Shown here one piece after another: positions 4,916 through 6,111 of a stretch of 6,111 nucleotides of DNA; the first letter of the stretch is position 1, and each line of letters starts with the position of its first letter. The notes under the pieces are model-generated. The model had not been told where the DNA came from, did no database searches, and worked only from the letters and a program-made list of their open reading frames with translations. This DNA is from Desulfobacteraceae bacterium (GTDB lineage: Bacteria > Desulfobacterota > Desulfobacteria > Desulfobacterales > JAABRJ01). The position numbers were made by a program, and so were the translations under genes. Location of the stretch: NCBI GenBank assembly GCA_011390985.1, contig JAABRJ010000102.1, forward strand, positions 1 to 6,111, given 5' to 3'.

Positions 4916-6111
4916 CTCCTTTCGGCTGCGGCATTTCCAGGGGCAGCGTAACGGTAAAGGTCGAACCTTCGCCCACCCGGCTGGCTACCGTGAGGGTTCC
5001 GCCCAGCTCCTGGACCAGCCCGTAGGTGATCGACAGGCCGAGGCCGGTGCCGCCCGAGCAGGTGCGGGTGGAAAAGAAGGGCTCGAAGATGCGGTCGAGG
5101 TCCCCTGGCGCAATTCCGCTGCCGTTGTCGATCACGTCGATGGCGAGGGCTTTGGAACCCGCGAGGCGGGCCTCGACCTGCAGGCGGCCCCCGTCGCTCA
5201 GGGCGGCAAATGCATTGTTGATCAGGTTGAGCAGAATCTGTTGCAGCTTGCCCCGGTCACTCACGAAAGTCGGGATCTTCTCCGGGACCTTGACCTCCAC
5301 GTCGATCGAGCGGTATTCGGCCTCCTTTCTGAGAAAACCGAGAACGTCCTCGATCATGGCCTTCACCGCGATGGGCTCGATGCTGACCGCCATGTGGCGC
5401 GCAAAGCCCAGCAGCCGCCGGGTGATGACCGCGCAGCGCTCGACCGAGGCGATGACCCCATCGATCAAACCGATCACCTTTCGATCCTGGGCGTATTCCG
5501 GCTTGAAACTGAAGATATCTTTGATGAGCCCGGCCTTCTCGTTGATGATCGCCAGGGGGTTGTTGATTTCGTGGGCCACCCCGGCCGAAAGCCGCCCGAT
5601 GGAGGCCAGCTTGTTGGCATATTCGACCTGATGCAGGCTCGTCACCCGCCGCTGGTCGGCCAGGTGCAGGTTGTTCACCAGGTAGGTGGTCACCCCCACA
5701 ATCACCACCAGAATACCGGAGATGCTGATCACCAGAAAACCGATCAGCTGTCGGCGGGTGTGCAGCCAGTCGCGCATGACATCGGCCTTGCGCTTGACGA
5801 TCATCAGGATAAAGGGGCTTTCCGGAATATAGGAATAGCCGATGATCGCCGGATCCCCCCCGGCGTCATGTCCTTCCACCACCTGGGTTTTCTCGACATA
5901 CGGCGGCACCGGCAGCCCCACCTCCTCAAACACCTGCCCGTGACTGCTGGAAGGGGTCTGCAGCCGACCGCTGAGGTTGATGATGAACTTGTCGCCCTCC
6001 CCGCTGACCGCGATATTGGAGATCAACTCGTTGAATCGGGCCGTATCGAGGGCCGCCCGCAGGATAAAAAAGGTGTTGTCCGGCAGGCGGTGCTTGACGG
6101 CGATGATGATG
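4887..6111 (-). CDS. Membrane sensor histidine kinase, N-terminus cut by the window edge
   Basis: The frame is open to the right edge, giving 407 visible residues counted from the first complete codon (6110-6108). Residues 1 to about 112 look like the distal half of an extracytoplasmic dCache-type sensor domain, including 'FFILRAALDTARFNELI' and 'PFILMIVKRK'. A transmembrane helix spans about 121-148. No HAMP domain is seen; a short helical linker leads directly to HisKA with 'AHEINNP' and phospho-site His180. The HATPase_c domain is intact: N box 'NLINNA' (295-300), G1 'DNGSG' (328-332), F box 'FEPFF' (342-346) and G2 'GGTGLGL' (353-359). It should sense a periplasmic ligand, autophosphorylate and pass phosphate to the receiver whose gene overlaps its 3' end by 29 bases. 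The TTG at 6026 is not a credible start, since homologous-looking sensor sequence continues upstream. The ligand cannot be predicted. Confidence 0.93.
   Translation of the reverse strand, partial: IIIAVKHRLPDNTFFILRAALDTARFNELISNIAVSGEGDKFIINLSGRLQTPSSSHGQVFEEVGLPVPPYVEKTQVVEGHDAGGDPAIIGYSYIPESPFILMIVKRKADVMRDWLHTRRQLIGFLVISISGILVVIVGVTTYLVNNLHLADQRRVTSLHQVEYANKLASIGRLSAGVAHEINNPLAIINEKAGLIKDIFSFKPEYAQDRKVIGLIDGVIASVERCAVITRRLLGFARHMAVSIEPIAVKAMIEDVLGFLRKEAEYRSIDVEVKVPEKIPTFVSDRGKLQQILLNLINNAFAALSDGGRLQVEARLAGSKALAIDVIDNGSGIAPGDLDRIFEPFFSTRTCSGGTGLGLSITYGLVQELGGTLTVASRVGEGSTFTVTLPLEMPQPKGDASANPAGR
4916..4920 (-). promoter_or_regulatory. Shine-Dalgarno site that favours a GTG start for the first receiver
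   Basis: AGGAG on the minus strand is immediately followed by ATG 4915 with no spacer, and by GTG 4909 with six bases between. Normal ribosome spacing favours GTG, which would give a protein beginning M-R-I-L-L-V-D-D, a common start for receivers. The site lies within the end of the sensor kinase gene. Confidence 0.55.

Noticed and set aside
5999..6026. TTG 6026 as start of the sensor kinase
   Set aside because: The frame is open to the window edge and the upstream residues (IIIAVKH, FFILRAALDTARFNELI) continue the sensor domain, so the gene is cut by the edge.

Overview
The window is about 6.1 kb of GC-rich bacterial DNA with two blocks of genes that face each other. Codon use, the stand-alone receivers and the membrane-anchored kinase suggest a Gram-negative, possibly a desulfobacterial (deltaproteobacterial) lineage. 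That placement is an impression from gene style, not something the sequence proves. No RNA gene, CRISPR array or complete insertion sequence was found.

Left block, plus strand. Positions 1-78 hold the last codons of an unidentified gene, possibly a transposase. They lie in a stretch that is clearly AT-richer (51 G+C in the first 120 bases) than what follows. Next come a 417-residue protein with a PPDK/PEP-synthase-type nucleotide-binding domain but none of the rest of those enzymes (127-1380), and a cytochrome b561-type membrane cytochrome (1449-2141). These two lie 68 bases apart in the same direction and may be co-transcribed.

Middle, minus strand. A glycerophosphodiester phosphodiesterase (2242-3072) converges on the cytochrome gene across a 100-base gap that contains a GC-rich hairpin. 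Upstream of it lies a 302-base gap (3073-3374) with no convincing gene. That gap has a weak hairpin plus U-run, and a segment with coding-like composition on the opposite strand.

Right block, minus strand. This is a compact four-gene signalling operon. In transcription order it encodes a membrane sensor histidine kinase (4887 to beyond the right edge), a single-domain receiver (4550-4915), a small soluble kinase-like protein (3846-4550) and a second single-domain receiver (3375-3803). The first three genes overlap and the last follows after 42 bases. The small kinase-like protein keeps the phospho-accepting histidine (His30) but has lost the N, G1 and G2 boxes that bind ATP. Together the four proteins have the domain order His-Asp-His-Asp of a phosphorelay on separate polypeptides. 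The proposed flow is sensor kinase, receiver 1, histidine phosphotransferase, receiver 2, by analogy with Spo0F/Spo0B or CckA/ChpT. Neither receiver carries a DNA-binding or enzymatic output domain, so the final target is not visible here. This operon is the most interesting part of the window.
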